From Diorhabda sublineata (Eukaryota > Arthropoda > Insecta > Coleoptera > Chrysomelidae): a stretch of DNA of 64,000 bases. Both the position numbers and the translations under genes were made by a program. The stretch spans positions 8,053,312-8,117,311 of the forward strand of contig NC_079483.1 of assembly GCF_026230105.1 (NCBI RefSeq), in the 5' to 3' direction. Shown piece after piece: positions 14,501-28,594 of the stretch. The notes under the pieces were generated by a model. The model had not been told where the DNA came from, made no database searches, and saw nothing but the letters and a program-made list of their open reading frames with translations. How positions within the stretch are numbered: the first letter of the stretch is position 1; each line of letters begins with the position of its first letter.

Positions 14501-17500
14501 TTGTAGTTCATTTAAATGTTTCGTTTTTTTTTTTCTTGTTTTTAAATGACTAATTTTGTTGGTGAAATATTTTGTTGCTTTTTTTTGTTTTAATTTTATT
14601 TTGTTCTCATTTGTTTTTTTGCGTTTTGTCGATATTCATAATTTTATTTTTTGTTTATTTTTCATTGCAGTTGTCTAGGTCTCGTTTTTTCATTTTCCAC
14701 GTCTTTTTTTTTAATAGTTAAAAATTGTTTTTGCAGTTATATATATATTTTTGTTTCACGTTTCACTAAATTTTTTGTATGTGTTATTTTGTTACCATTT
14801 TGCTTGAGATTTTCTAATTTTTTCTTATTTTTAATTGTCATTTTGTTTATTTTTCGTTTCTCATTTGTTTGTTTTTCATTAATTTTTTCAATTTCCAACA
14901 TTTTCTTTGTGTACTCCATTCAACGGTTAATATTTCTTTTTTTTAGTTTGAATTTATGAATTGCTTGGATTTACTTATTCAGATCTAGTTTTTTGCTTTT
15001 TCAATCCGTTTTAATTTTGTTTCTCTGCGTTTTCAATTGTTTTTCGCAAAAGTTTGTTTTTTGTGGTTTCATTCATATCTCATCTTATTTCATTCTAAAA
15101 ATTTCGTTTTTTGCTTTTTTAGTTGTTTAGTTTCCTTTTTTGTTTGCTTAAGATGTCGAAATTCTGTTATTTTTGTTTACTATTCATTTATTTTCATTTT
15201 TTTAACTATGAAGTTTTTGATTTAGTCCATTTTCAAAGTGTTTTTTCATTGTTAAAATTTTGTTTTAATTTTGGATTCTTTTTTTGTTTTTTCACGTTGT
15301 TTAAGGATTAAATTTTTCGTGTTTCGTTCACTGTTTTTATTTCTTTTCCACTTATTCACTTTTCTGTTTCCTTTCTCAGATATCAAGATTTTTTTTATTG
15401 TTTGAATTTTGAGTAGTTCTTTGCTTCTTAAAATTGTTTGAATTTTGTTCTTTCCTTCTTAAAATTGTTTAAATTTTGTTGTTCTGCTTTCAAAATTTTT
15501 TGAACTTTGTTCTTTCCTTCTTAAAATTGTTTAAATTTTGTTGTTTTGCTTTCAAAATTTTTTGAATTTTGTTCTTTCCTTCTTAAAATTGTTTAAATTT
15601 TGTTGTTTTGCTTTCAAAATTTTTTGAATTTTGTTCTTTCCTTCTTAAAATTGTTTAAATTTTGTTGTTTTGCTTTCAAAATTTTTTGAATTTTGTTCTT
15701 TCCTTCTTAAATTTGTTAAAATTTTGTTGTTTTGCTTTCAAAATTTTTTGAATTTTGTTCTTTCCTTCCTAAAATTGTTTAAATTTTGTTGATGGCTTCT
15801 TAAAATTGTTTGACTTTTGTTCTTTCCTTCTTAAAATTGTTAAAATTTTGTTGTTTTGCTTTCAAAATTTTTTGAACTTTGTTGTTTCCTTCTTAAAATT
15901 GTTTAAATTTTGTTGTTTTGCTTTCAAAATTTTTTGAATTTTGTTCTTTCCTTCTTAAAATTGTTAAAATTTTGTTGTTTTGCTTTCAAAATTTTTTGAA
16001 TTTTGTTCTTTCCTTCTTAAAATTGTTTAAATTTTGTTGTTTTGCTTTCAAAATTTTTTGAATTTTGTTCTTTTCTTCTTAAAATTGTTTAAATTTTGTT
16101 GTTTGCTCCATAAAATTGTTTGAATTTTATTTGTTTTTAAAATTGTTTGACTTTTGTTCTTTCCTTCTTAAAATTGTTTAAATTTTGTTGTTTGCTTCTT
16201 AAAATTGTTTGAATTTTTGTTTATCGCTTTTTGGATTGCAAAAATTTTGTTTCTAGCTTTTTGAATTTGATCGAATTCCGTTTTTCTCTTTTTAAAATTG
16301 TTGAATTTGTGTTTCAACTTTCTAAAATCGATCAATTTTTTTTTCTTTTTTAAAACTATTTAAATTTTGTTGTTTGCTTTATAAAATTGTATTAATTCAG
16401 TTGTTGACATTTTAAAACTTTGTTTTTTGCTTGTTAAATTCTTAAAATTTCGATTGTTTGTTTCCAAAACTGTTCCAACTTTTTTTTTGCTTTTCGAATT
16501 GCTTGAATTTTGTTTTTCGTCTTTTAAATTTTTAAAATTTCGTTTTCAAAAGTGAATATAATTGCTTTAACCTATAAAAAAGTCCGAATTTCATAAATCA
16601 AACAAATTTCGCACACTCATTTACAAAGTATCAAATTAACGTGACATTCTGTATAAAAAAAACTCACGATTTCTCCATTTATTCTTGTAACTCCTTTTGT
16701 CGTCCTTAAATTTTTTATTGCAAGTCCTCTCTTTGACGATCTTACTTGTCTTCAAACACTTTTTGGCGTAATATTCCATCATTAAATAAGAAAAATAAGA
16801 AAAAACAAATAAACGCTCAAAAATCACTTTCCTTTCCACATTCTGTATACGAAAAATGTCTTTACAAAAGTGACGATAGACACTAACGCGAAAACATAAA
16901 AGAATTGGAGCGAAATTTGTGTTGTAAGTACCGAGTTCGGTGGATGTGTGACTCTTCGTGGACCATTCAGAACGTAAATGGGTAAATGGTACAAACAGTT
17001 AAACGGTACCATTGGTGATGGTGGCAGTACTATTCAGCTGCATGAAGAACATTTGTAGAAATTTGAGAATTATTCTAATCATATATTTTCGTCGTTGTAT
17101 TATTTGGTTTCATATTTTATTAATAATAAATTTTTTTTATCTTTTTTTGTTATGTCATTTGTTTCATTTTGTTTTCTTTTTTTTATATTCTTGACATGTC
17201 TAGTTTTTTTTTTCAATTTTTACATTTAGTTTTACGTTGACTTTTTGTTTACTCGATTTCGGTGATTTTTAGTTTGTTTACATTAATTTTTTGTCATTTT
17301 TTTGTTGTTTTTCTTGCAAAAATGTCTTATTCTCTTTTATTTTTTTTTGTTTTAAATTGTTTATGGACAGTTTACAGTTTGTTTTGATTTCTAATATATT
17401 TTTCACTTACTTTTGAAGTTCTTGAATGTTTACATTTAGTTTTAGTAGACGTTTGTTTTTGATCAATGTATTGTAGTGATCTTCACTTTTTGTTTAGTCG

Positions 17501-20500
17501 ATTTCGGTGATTTTTAGTTTGTTTTCATTAATTTTTTGTCATTTTTCTCACAAAAATGTCTTATTCTCTTTTATTTCATATTAATCCACTTGAATTGGTT
17601 TTCGACGAGATGTTTGCTTTTTGTTTTAAATTGTTCATGTACAGTTTACAGTTTGTTTTGATTTCTAATATATTTTTCACTTACTTTTGAAGTTCTTGAA
17701 TGTTTACATTTAGTTTTAGTAGACGTTTGTTTTTGATCAATGTATTGTAGTGATCTTCACTTTTTGTTTAGTCGATTTCGGTGATTTTTAGTTTGTTTTC
17801 ATTAATTTTTTGTCATTTTTCTCACAAAAATGTCTTATTCTCTTTTATTTCATATTAATCCACTTGAATTGGTTTTCGACGAGATGTTTGCTTTTTGTTT
17901 TAAATTGTTCATATACAGTTTACAGTTTGTTTTGATTTCTAATATGTTTTTCACTTATTTTTGAAGTTCTTGAATGTTTACATTTAGTTTTAGTAGACGT
18001 TTGTTATTGGTCAATGATTGTAGTGATCTTCACTTTTTGTTTAGTTTATTTCGGTGATTTTTAGTTTGTTTTCATTAATTTTTTGTCATTTTTTTGTTGT
18101 TTTTCTCACAAAAATGTCTTATTCTCTTTTATTTCATATTAATCCAATTAAATTGGTTATCAACGAGATGTTTGCTTTTTGTCTTAAATTGTTTATCTGC
18201 AGTTTTCAGTTATTTGAAATATGTTTAGATTTGGTTTTTTTCTCTAATTTACATTTTGCCTTTTTCTTTTCCAATCGCTTAGATTCAGATTTTTGCTTTT
18301 TTCAATTGTTTACATCAAGTTTTTTCCTTTTTTTTTAATTTTTCACATTAAATTTTTTGCTTTTTTCACTTGTATAGATTCGGTTTTTTACTTTTTTCAA
18401 TTGTTTAGAATCAATTTTTTGTTTTTTCAATTGTTTAGATTCGGTTTTATGCCTTTTCTAATTGTTTAGATTCAATTTATTGCTTTTTTCACTTGTATAG
18501 ATTCTGTTTTTTGCTTTTTTCAATTGTTTAGATTCAGTTTTTTGTTTTTTCAATTGCTTAGATTCGGTTTTATGCCTTTTCTAATTGTTTAGATTCAATT
18601 TATTGCTTTTTTCACTTGTATAGATTCTGTTTTTTGCTTTTTTCAATTGTTTAGATTCAGTTTTTTGTTTTTTCAATTGCTTAGATTCGGTTTTATGCCT
18701 TTTCTAATTGTTTAGATTCAATTTATTGCTTTTTTCACTTGTATAGATTCTGTTTTTTGCTTTTTTCAATTGTTTAGATTCAGTTTTTTGTTTTTTCAAT
18801 TGCTTAGATTCGGTTTTATGCCTTTTCTAATTGTTTAGATTCAATTTATTGCTTTTTTCACTTGTATAGATTCTGTTTTTTGCTTTTTTCAATTGTTTAG
18901 ATTCAGTTTTTTGTTTTTTCAATTGCTTAGATTCGGTTTTATGCCTTTTCTAATTGTTTAGATTCAATTTATTGCTTTTTTCACTTGTATAGATTCTGTT
19001 TTTTGCTTTTTTCAATTGTTTAGATTCAGTTTTTTGTTTTTTCAATTGCTTAGATTCGGTTTTATGCCTTTTCTAATTGTTTAGATTCAATTTATTGCTT
19101 TTTTCACTTGTATAGATTCTGTTTTTTGCTTTTTTCAATTGTTTAGATTCAGTTTTTTGTTTTTTCAATTGCTTAGATTCGGTTTTATTCCTTTTCTAAT
19201 TGTTTAGATTCAATTTATTGCTTTTTTCACTTGTATAGATTCTGTTTTTTGCTTTTTTCAATTGTTTAGATTTAGTTTTTTGTTTTTTCAATTGCTTAGA
19301 TTCGGTTTTATGCCTTTTCTAATTGTTTAGATTCAATTTATTGCTTTTTTCACTTGTATAGATTCTGTTTTTTTCTTTTTTCAATTGTTTAGATTCGGTT
19401 TTTTGCTTTTATCAATTGTTTAGATTCGGTTTTTTGCTTTTCTTATTTGTTTAGATTCAGATTTTTAATTTTGTCGATTGGTTAGATTCAGTTTTTTTAT
19501 TTTTTTAATTGTTAGATTCAGTTTTTTTTATTTTTTTAATAGTGTATGTTTAGTTTTTTGAGTTTTTCAATTGTTTAGATTCAGTTTTTTGAGTTTTTCA
19601 ATTGTTTAGATTCAGTTTTTTGATTTTGTCAATTGTTTAAATACAGTTTTTTGCTTTTTTCAATGGTTTATGTTTAGTTTTTTGCTCGTTTCAATTGTTT
19701 ATATTCAGTTTTTTTTAATTTCTCGTTTTCAATTTCTTAGATGTCGTTATCAGCCTTTTCAATTTTATAACTTTGTTATCTGTTTCTTCATTTCTAATTT
19801 TGTTTTTCTATTATTTTGATTGGTTTCAATTTAGTATTTTGCTTTGTTATTTGTTTGTATTTTATTTTGTTTGCTTTTTCATTTGTTTTTATTTTATTTT
19901 GTTTTCTTTTTCAATTGTTTACATTTTAATTTTTGCTTTTTTGTTTTCGTTTATTCCGTTATATTTAATTTTTCACTTCCGAGTCACTTCAACCCATTCT
20001 AGCAGTATATAAAATATTTCTGCAAACTTCAAAAGGCACTTATACCGATATCAAAATAATTATCAACACGATTATTCAATAAATACGTCGGAAGCCAAGC
20101 GGAAACGAAAAAAAAAACAAAATAGAAACGCCGTCTCACCATTTTGTTGTTCATGACGAAGTTGAATTACCTAAACCGAAAGGCCAATGAACTTTAAGTT
20201 CTTTGTTGGTTATTTTTAACCGTGAAAAGTCCTTCAAGGGTCGATACGCGAAATACATTCATGATTATGTATAAGATTTTTTTTTATTTACAATAAGAAT
20301 TGTGTGTGTGTGTGTGTATTTTTTTTCTTCATTTGACAGGAAATATAAAATGGCACGTAATTTTCAAATATCAATATTCAATACGAGTGTTTCCCAAAGA
20401 AAAAATACCAATACGACATTATTTTACATGAAAACTAGTTAGACAACCTCCATATATTACAGGGTGTACCCAAAAACGTAGACGCAATCATAATATTTTC

Positions 20501-23500
20501 GAAAATCATACAATTTTCGCATTTCTATCAGTTTATCTGTCGTTTATGTTACGTCCTGTATTAATTCGACGAATATTTTTTAAAAAAGCTCAATATTTTA
20601 CATTAAAACAAAATTTATAATCGAATTTGACTGGGCTATATACAAATAGACGTACGAACGAATTATCGTTTTCGGGTTTACCATTGTTGCCAGTTCGGCG
20701 TAAATACCTGCATAGTCAATTATATCGATTGAAATTTTCGTTTGTTTTTGCCTAGAAAATGGCCAAAATATCTAAAAGACTAAGATCAAAAGATATTTTT
20801 AATATTAAAATAAAAACAAGTTGGTAACCCAACGGGACATAATTATCTAACGTCATCGAATGCCAATTTCATTCTTTTTTTTACATTTATCATTTTTTGT
20901 TACCTTGATTGACCTTGTTAGGTGAAGTGACCGTTATCCAAAAGGAGGTCATGCACGTCTCGAAGAAGGCACCGACCAGATAGTTCTTTTCATATAAAAT
21001 AGATTTCGGAGTACGACAAAAAATATTCGAATTATTGATATTGATTAACAGTTTTTTTGACACATTGTATACCGAAAATACCGTACAAGAAAGTATACGG
21101 GGTGATTGATAATAAAGTTCAGTGAGTTTGTCATTTTTTCGTCATCTTATCATTGCATTTTGGTACTGCGACTACCAAAAAATAACGATTACGAGGGTGG
21201 TCCCAGAAGTACCTGGTCTTACTTAGATATGGCGGTAGTACACAATATGTTTCGAATTTGGAGACGCCACGTCGTTTAGTATTTGTTTGGTTGCCAGACT
21301 TCAGAAAATGTCTCGGAGGTCGGAGATTTTCCAACAATGAAGAGGTGATGTCTTTGTTGGACCAGGTGATATCCAGATCGTATCAATCATTTCGTCACTC
21401 ATCACCAAATAGGGAAAACGAGAAAATAATTTATCAGTTAAGTCAAAAAACTCCCGATCGTGTGCAGAAACTTCGCAGGAAGGATTTGGTGAATTCCAAA
21501 GCACTACACAACAACGAACATCATTCATTGTTAGGTACGTTCTTTTGTATTAAACTAAACCATCATTCATTGATAGGTACGTTCGTTTGTGTTAAACAAA
21601 TTAATCATCCATTGTTAGGTACGTTAGTTTGTGTTAAACAAAACAGTCATTCATTAAAAGGTACGTTCGTTTTTAGTAAACAAATTAATCATCCATTGTT
21701 AGGTACGTTCTTTTGTATTAAACTAAACAGTAATTCGTTGATAGGTACGTTCTTTTGTATTAAACTAAACAGTAATTCGTTGATAGGTACGTTCATTTGT
21801 ATTAAACAAATTAATCATCCATTGTTAGGTACGTTCTTTTGTATTAAACTAAATCAACATCCATTGTTAGGTACGTTAGTTTGTGTTAAACAAAACAGTC
21901 ATTCATTGAAAGGTACGTTCGTTTGTAGTAAACAAATTAATCATCCATTGTTAGATACGTTCTTTTGTATTAAACTAAACAGTAATTCGTTGAAGGGTAC
22001 GTTCATTTGTATTAAACAAATTAATCATCCATTGTTAGGTACGTTCTTTTGTATTAAACTAAGCCATCATTCATTGATAGGTACGTTCGTTTGTATTAAA
22101 CAAAACAGTCATCCATTGTTAGGTACGTTCGTTTGTGTTGAACAAATTAATCATCCATTGTTAGGTACATTCTTTTGTATTAAACTTACCCATCATTCAT
22201 TGATAGGTACGTTCGTTTGTATAAAACAAAAAAGTCATCCATTGTTAGGTACGTTCGTTTGTGTTGAACAAATTAATCATCCATTGTTAGGTACGTTAGT
22301 TTGTGTTAAACAAAACAGTCATTCATTGAAAGGTACGTTCGTTTGTAGTAAACAAATTAATCATCTATTGTTAGGTACGTTCTTTTGTATTAAACTAAGC
22401 CATCATTCATTGATAGGTACGTTCGTTTGTGTTGAACAAATTAATCATCCATTGTTAGGTACGTTAGTTTGTGTTAAACAAAACAGTCATTCATTGAAAG
22501 GTACGTTCGTTTGTAGTAAACAAATTAATCATCCATTGTTAGGTACGTTCTTTTGTATTAAACTAAGCCATCATTCATTGATAGGTACGTTCGTTTGTAT
22601 TAAACAAAACAGTCATCCATTGTTAGGTACGTTCGTTTGTGTTGAACAAATTAATCATCCAGTGTTAGGTACGTTAGTTTGTGTTAAACAAAACAGTCAT
22701 TCATTGAAAGGTACGTTCGTTTGTAGTAAACAAATTAATCATCCATTGTTAGGTACATTCTTTTGTATTAAACTTACCCATCATTCATTGATAGGTACGT
22801 TCGTTTGTATTAAACAAATTAATCATCCATTGTTAGGTACGTTCTTTTGTATTAAACTAAACCAACATCCATTGTTAGGTACGTTAGTTTGTGTTAAACA
22901 AAACAGTCATTCATTGAAAGGTACGTTCGTTTGTAGTAAACAAATTAATCATCTATTGTTAGGTACGTTCTTTTGTATTAAACTAAGCCATCATTCATTG
23001 ATAGGTACGTTCGTTTGTGTTGAACAAATTAATCATCCATTGTTAGGTACGTTAGTTTGTGTTAAACAAAACAGTCATTCATTGAAAGGTACGTTCGTTT
23101 GTAGTAAACAAATTAATCATCCATTGTTAGGTACGTTCTTTTGTATTAAACTAAGCCATCATTCATTGATAGGTACGTTCGTTTGTATTAAACAAAACAG
23201 TCATCCATTGTTAGGTACGTTCGTTTGTGTTGAACAAATTAATCATCCAGTGTTAGGTACGTTAGTTTGTGTTAAACAAAACAGTCATTCATTGAAAGGT
23301 ACGTTCGTTTGTAGTAAACAAATTAATCATCCATTGTTAGGTACATTCTTTTGTATTAAACTTACCCATCATTCATTGATAGGTACGTTCGTTTGTATTA
23401 AACAAATTAATCATCCATTGTTAGGTACGTTCTTTTGTATTAAACTAAACCAACATCCATTGTTAGGTACGTTAGTTTGTGTTAAACAAAACAGTCATTC

Positions 23501-26500
23501 ATTGAAAGGTACGTTCGTTTGTAGTAAACAAATTAATCATCCATTGTTAGATACGTTCTTTTGTATTAAACTAAACAGTAATTCGTTGAAGGGTACGTTC
23601 ATTTGTATTAAACAAATTAATCATCCATTGTTAGGTACGTTCTTTTGTATTAAACTAAGCCATCATTCATTGATAGGTACGTTCGTTTGTATTAAACAAA
23701 ACAGTCATCCATTGTTAGGTACGTTCGTTTGTGTTGAACAAATTAATCATCCATTGTTAGGTACATTCTTTTGTATTAAACTTACCCATCATTCATTGAT
23801 AGGTACGTTCGTTTGTATTAAACAAAACAGTCATCCATTGTTAGGTACGTTCGTTTGTGTTGAACAAATTAATCATCCATTGTTAGGTACGTTAGTTTGT
23901 GTTAAACAAAACAGTCATTCATTGAAAGGTACGTTCGTTTGTAGTAAACAAATTAATCATCTATTGTTAGGTACGTTCTTTTGTATTAAACTAAGCCATC
24001 ATTCATTGATAGGTACGTTCGTTTGTGTTGAACAAATTAATCATCCATTGTTAGGTACGTTAGTTTGTGTTAAACAAAACAGTCATTCATTGAAAGGTAC
24101 GTTCGTTTGTAGTAAACAAATTAATCATCCATTGTTAGGTACATTCTTTTGTATTAAACTTACCCATCATTCATTGATAGGTACGTTCGTTTGTATTAAA
24201 CAAAACAGTCATTCATTGAAAGGTACGTTCGTTTGTAGTAAACAAATTAATCATCCATTGTTAGGTACGTTCTTTTGTATTAAACTTACCCATCATTCAT
24301 TGATAGGTACGTTCGTTTGTATTAAACAAAACAGTCATCCATTGTTAGGTACGTTCGTTTGTGTTGAACAAATTAATCATCCATTGTTAGGTACGTTAGT
24401 TTGTGTTAAACAAAACAGTCATTCATTGAAAGGTACGTTCGTTTGTAGTAAACAAATTAATCATCTATTGTTAGGTACGTTCTTTTGTATTAAACTAAGC
24501 CATCATTCATTGATAGGTACGTTCGTTTGTGTTGAACAAATTAATCATCCATTGTTAGGTACGTTAGTTTGTGTTAAACAAAACAGTCATTCATTGAAAG
24601 GTACGTTCGTTTGTAGTAAACAAATTAATCATCCATTGTTAGGTACGTTCTTTTGTATTAAACTAAGCCATCATTCATTGATAAGTACGTTCGTTTGTAT
24701 TAAACAAAATGATCAATCATTGACAGGTACGTTCTTTTATATTAAACGAAGCAATCATTTTTTTTTCCTTTGTGGTGTTGTCATTATCATTAATTTCGGT
24801 GATTTCGTTGACTGTTCTCTTCGAACCAATTCTAATACTATATTGAACAACATAGTAGATAAGTATTTCCCTGATTTAGTCCTGTATCGGTATGGAAACA
24901 TTTTGGTTTTGTCTTTAATTCAGTTTTCTGCATTTAGTTTTTCTTCATTCAATCGTTTAGAAAACTTTCCTTAATTCGTCTAATTCAGTTCTCAATTACT
25001 TCGCGTTCCTCTGCTCTTCTTCCTCATTCTTCTTCGTTCTTCATACAATCTTTTATCTTCTTCTTCTCCGGTCCATAACATTTTCTATTGGCCTCGTTTA
25101 TTTAAATTTCTTCTTTACATTTGGTATCGAACCATTCATCCCATTTTTTCCTTGTTTTTTTATTATCTATGATTTTTCCTACCTCTGATCTTCTTTTCCG
25201 TCCGATATTTTGATTTTCCTTTTTTTGTTTACTATTAAGTGACGTCAGCATCTGCTTCTCCGTGGGTTCTTACATCTTTTACTATTTTCGTAATTTTAAT
25301 AATCGCGTTTCGTTTATTAACAACTAACAACCCACGTACGAATAGATACGATCTTCTTTGTTAGAGTTATTACCCGGAAATGCAATTTCTTATTACCTAA
25401 TATACAGGCCGTAATACAAAAGGTGTGTCTTGAAATTTTTTTCGTAAAATACTTCGAGGTATATCAGTTTGATTATATAAGACACAGAGCTCAAAATATG
25501 AAGATTTTAATTTTTTGAACCGCTTCTACTAAAATACAGGGCGTTTGATTAACAAGATAAAATTCAATATCTCCGTTGTCGATTGAGATATCAATTTGAG
25601 AATTTCACGTATCGTAGACATCGTTAGTCTTAGCATTTACAGGGTGTGTCATAACAAAGTAACATTTTTTTTTTAATGAAACACATTAAAATTTAGAATC
25701 AGCTCGATAGTACGGTCAATTAAACATAACATACCCGGAATGTTAAATATTAGTGGAGAATTGAGGTTTGCCATCACAAAGTTTTGAAAAACAAAGGAAA
25801 AGGTCACAATTTGTGTTTTTTTTTTGGATTTTTCTGGAAAACTGTTAGTTTTATCCGAAACTTTCGGGATACTACATAAATTATTATTTTGATCCACCCT
25901 GTAGCAGATTCAATGAACGTTAAAGAAATAGATAATTTTTTATTACTATTCGAATGCTTTAGCTTCAAAAGATCTTCAATTTCTTTTACATTGTATAGGG
26001 TATTCAATTTGTTATGATTTTTAAGAAAAATTGGTTACAACTTTTTAAATACCTCGTAGAAAATATCACAAACTTACATTATCATAACGACGAAGTCGTG
26101 TCCGGTCAATATACACATTTAAAATAATAAAAATCGATCTTATTTATGGTACAAAAGTTATTCATGGTCAAAGGTCAAAATTTGATATTTTTTTTGGATT
26201 TTTCTCGAAAACGAAAAGTTTTATTACAAAAAACATCAAACCAAACTTGTAGATCTTAAAATTTTCTACAAAAATTGTCCCTATAATTTTTATTTTAAGA
26301 GTTACCATTTCTGAGATAACGCGTTTCTAAGATAAAATAAGAGAATTTGGGTCCCTGATGTAGGAATTTTTTTTCTCTGCAGGAACGGGATTGTAATTAG
26401 GTTAGGTTAGGTTATGTCTGCTAACTTTTCTTGATGAGTAATCGCGGAAATTTGACCAAAAGAACTAGAAAAGAGAACTAATCAAGCAAAAACGGTTTTT

Positions 26501-28557
26501 CTCGTTTTAAATGAGATGTTTTGTACATTTCACAGTGAATATAAACCACAGAAAAATAAAATATTATGATCTTGGTAATTAATGTAGTAATGATCATTAC
26601 TTCCGATCCATTTTCCAAACAATAATTCATTCAGTTTATCTTCAATTAATTGATTATCTTGAGCATGCGTACCATCATGCAAAAACAATAACTTTTGATG
26701 TGCACCAAGTGGGATTTCCTCCAGAAATATCGAAGAAAATCCAAAAAACTATACCGGTATTCCAAAAAGTGCGATACATCAAAAATTAACCCAAAATTTT
26801 GACACGAGAAAGCTATGTGCAAGATGGGGACTGCGTTTGCTCACAATAATAAAAAACATCGTTTTGAAGATGTTTTCTTCGATTGTTTGGCGATGTTTTA
26901 CTGAAATAACCATGGATAATACGTGGATCCATCACTAAACACCAAAATAATGGATTGAAAGGGCTCCAAAAAGTTTTAAGACAATGCACCAGATCACACA
27001 TACACCCTATTCGCCAGATTTATCCCCCTCGGATTATTTTCTATTACAAGACTTGAAAAACTAACTCGGTGGTTAAAGATTTTCCAATAATGACGAGATT
27101 ATGTATGCAGTTATTTGCTATTTTGAAGTTGACGATTCTTATTATAAAAATAAATATATTTTTTCAAAATTTTCTGTTTTCTTCGTTCCCGCACCAAAAG
27201 AATAAATCACAAGATTTGGTTAAAACTAGAATCGAAAAATAAAACGAGAAGTCTCGAAAAACATATTTTCTAAAATAAATTTCAACCTGAAAAATGTTAA
27301 AACGAACCTGGAAAAACCGGGGATTTGATTTTGAATTTTTATTAGACACCCAGCGTGAATTTTTTACGTTTATAATAAATTTTTGTAGTCGCTTACTTAA
27401 ATATCTAGCCACTCACCCACTAAATAGAAAATATCTTTCAGCAAATCCATTTATTTGTTATAAAACTTAACGTCTACTGCTTATATTATTTGCTAACAAA
27501 GTCCATCCCATCCAGCATCACGATATTTATTATTACATCACAATTCAATAACCTGATAACGATTATGGTGTACAAAATCCAGATGAATTTTTTTTTATTT
27601 ATAACAATTCAAGTCAATAATACAAACTTCGACGTTTTAAACAAATAAAAGTTGGAAAACAACACGAAACGATGTGGCAACACCGATTCTAATATCGACT
27701 AATATAAAAAAAAACAATAACCGGGGTATTTTTTATATGTTCGCGATTTTAATAGATACAGAGTGTTCTAAAACTAATTTTGTTTTGTCTTACGAAAACT
27801 TTTGAATGGAAACAGTAATTTTTTGTGATTTTTCTAACGCTTTCGATTGTGTTTATCATAATCCCAACAGGGCCGGCTCCAGGGTGGAGTGGTGTTCGTA
27901 ATCGAGATTATAAACGTAAAAATTAACGAAAATCTACGAATTTTCCGGAAAATTATACGTTTTATCGGGAAACTAATATGATTCTTAGATTTTTCACAAC
28001 AAAATATATTTTTTTTTTCTGATACTTTTACTAAAAATGAGGAAATTAATAAAAAATTTGAAATGCTCCTAAAAAAAATTCTACTAAACGATTTTTTTTT
28101 CAAATTCGTTTTATTCGCGTACTCGAAATCGTGATAAGAGATGACTCACCCTATATAATATAACCTACATTTGCGAATCAATTTTTTTCCAAAATTACTT
28201 TTATTTAACAGTTTTTACACAAATTTCGACAAAAATCGAAAATGGATTTTATAAAATACTAATTAAACATTACAGATATAATTATTATAAATAAATATGT
28301 TTGGTCTACAGAACGAAAGATAAAGTGTTTGTAATAAATATTGATTAGGAAAAATCTACGCGCAGTATCTAATTTTATCATTAAAAATAACATCGACGCG
28401 TACTTTTATCGAATTCATAATACAACTGATAAGAAAAAAATCGTTCAAACAATTTTTTTTTAAATTTTTTTATAGTGTAAATATAATTGTGTATCACAGT
28501 TGAATTTAAATACGTTGAATTCTGATATTTGGTACAAGCCTCCGTGGCGCAATCGGC

Positions 28558-28594
<37 letters not shown>

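Noticed and set aside
12286..15311. Phe/Cys/Leu-rich ORFs of 60-102 residues
   Set aside because: They are translations of the T-rich repeat, with no domain or signal and frames in several registers.
18054..20012. ORFs in the 274 and 123 bp arrays
   Set aside because: Low-complexity repeat translations; the sequence repeats exactly with the DNA period.
25640..25910. Complete small element between ACAGGGTGTG and CACCCTGTAG
   Set aside because: The ends match for only about ten bases and no target-site duplication is visible, so I do not call a bounded element.
26397..26415. Telomere or telomere-associated sequence
   Set aside because: Only three TTAGG units, far inside a gene-bearing region.
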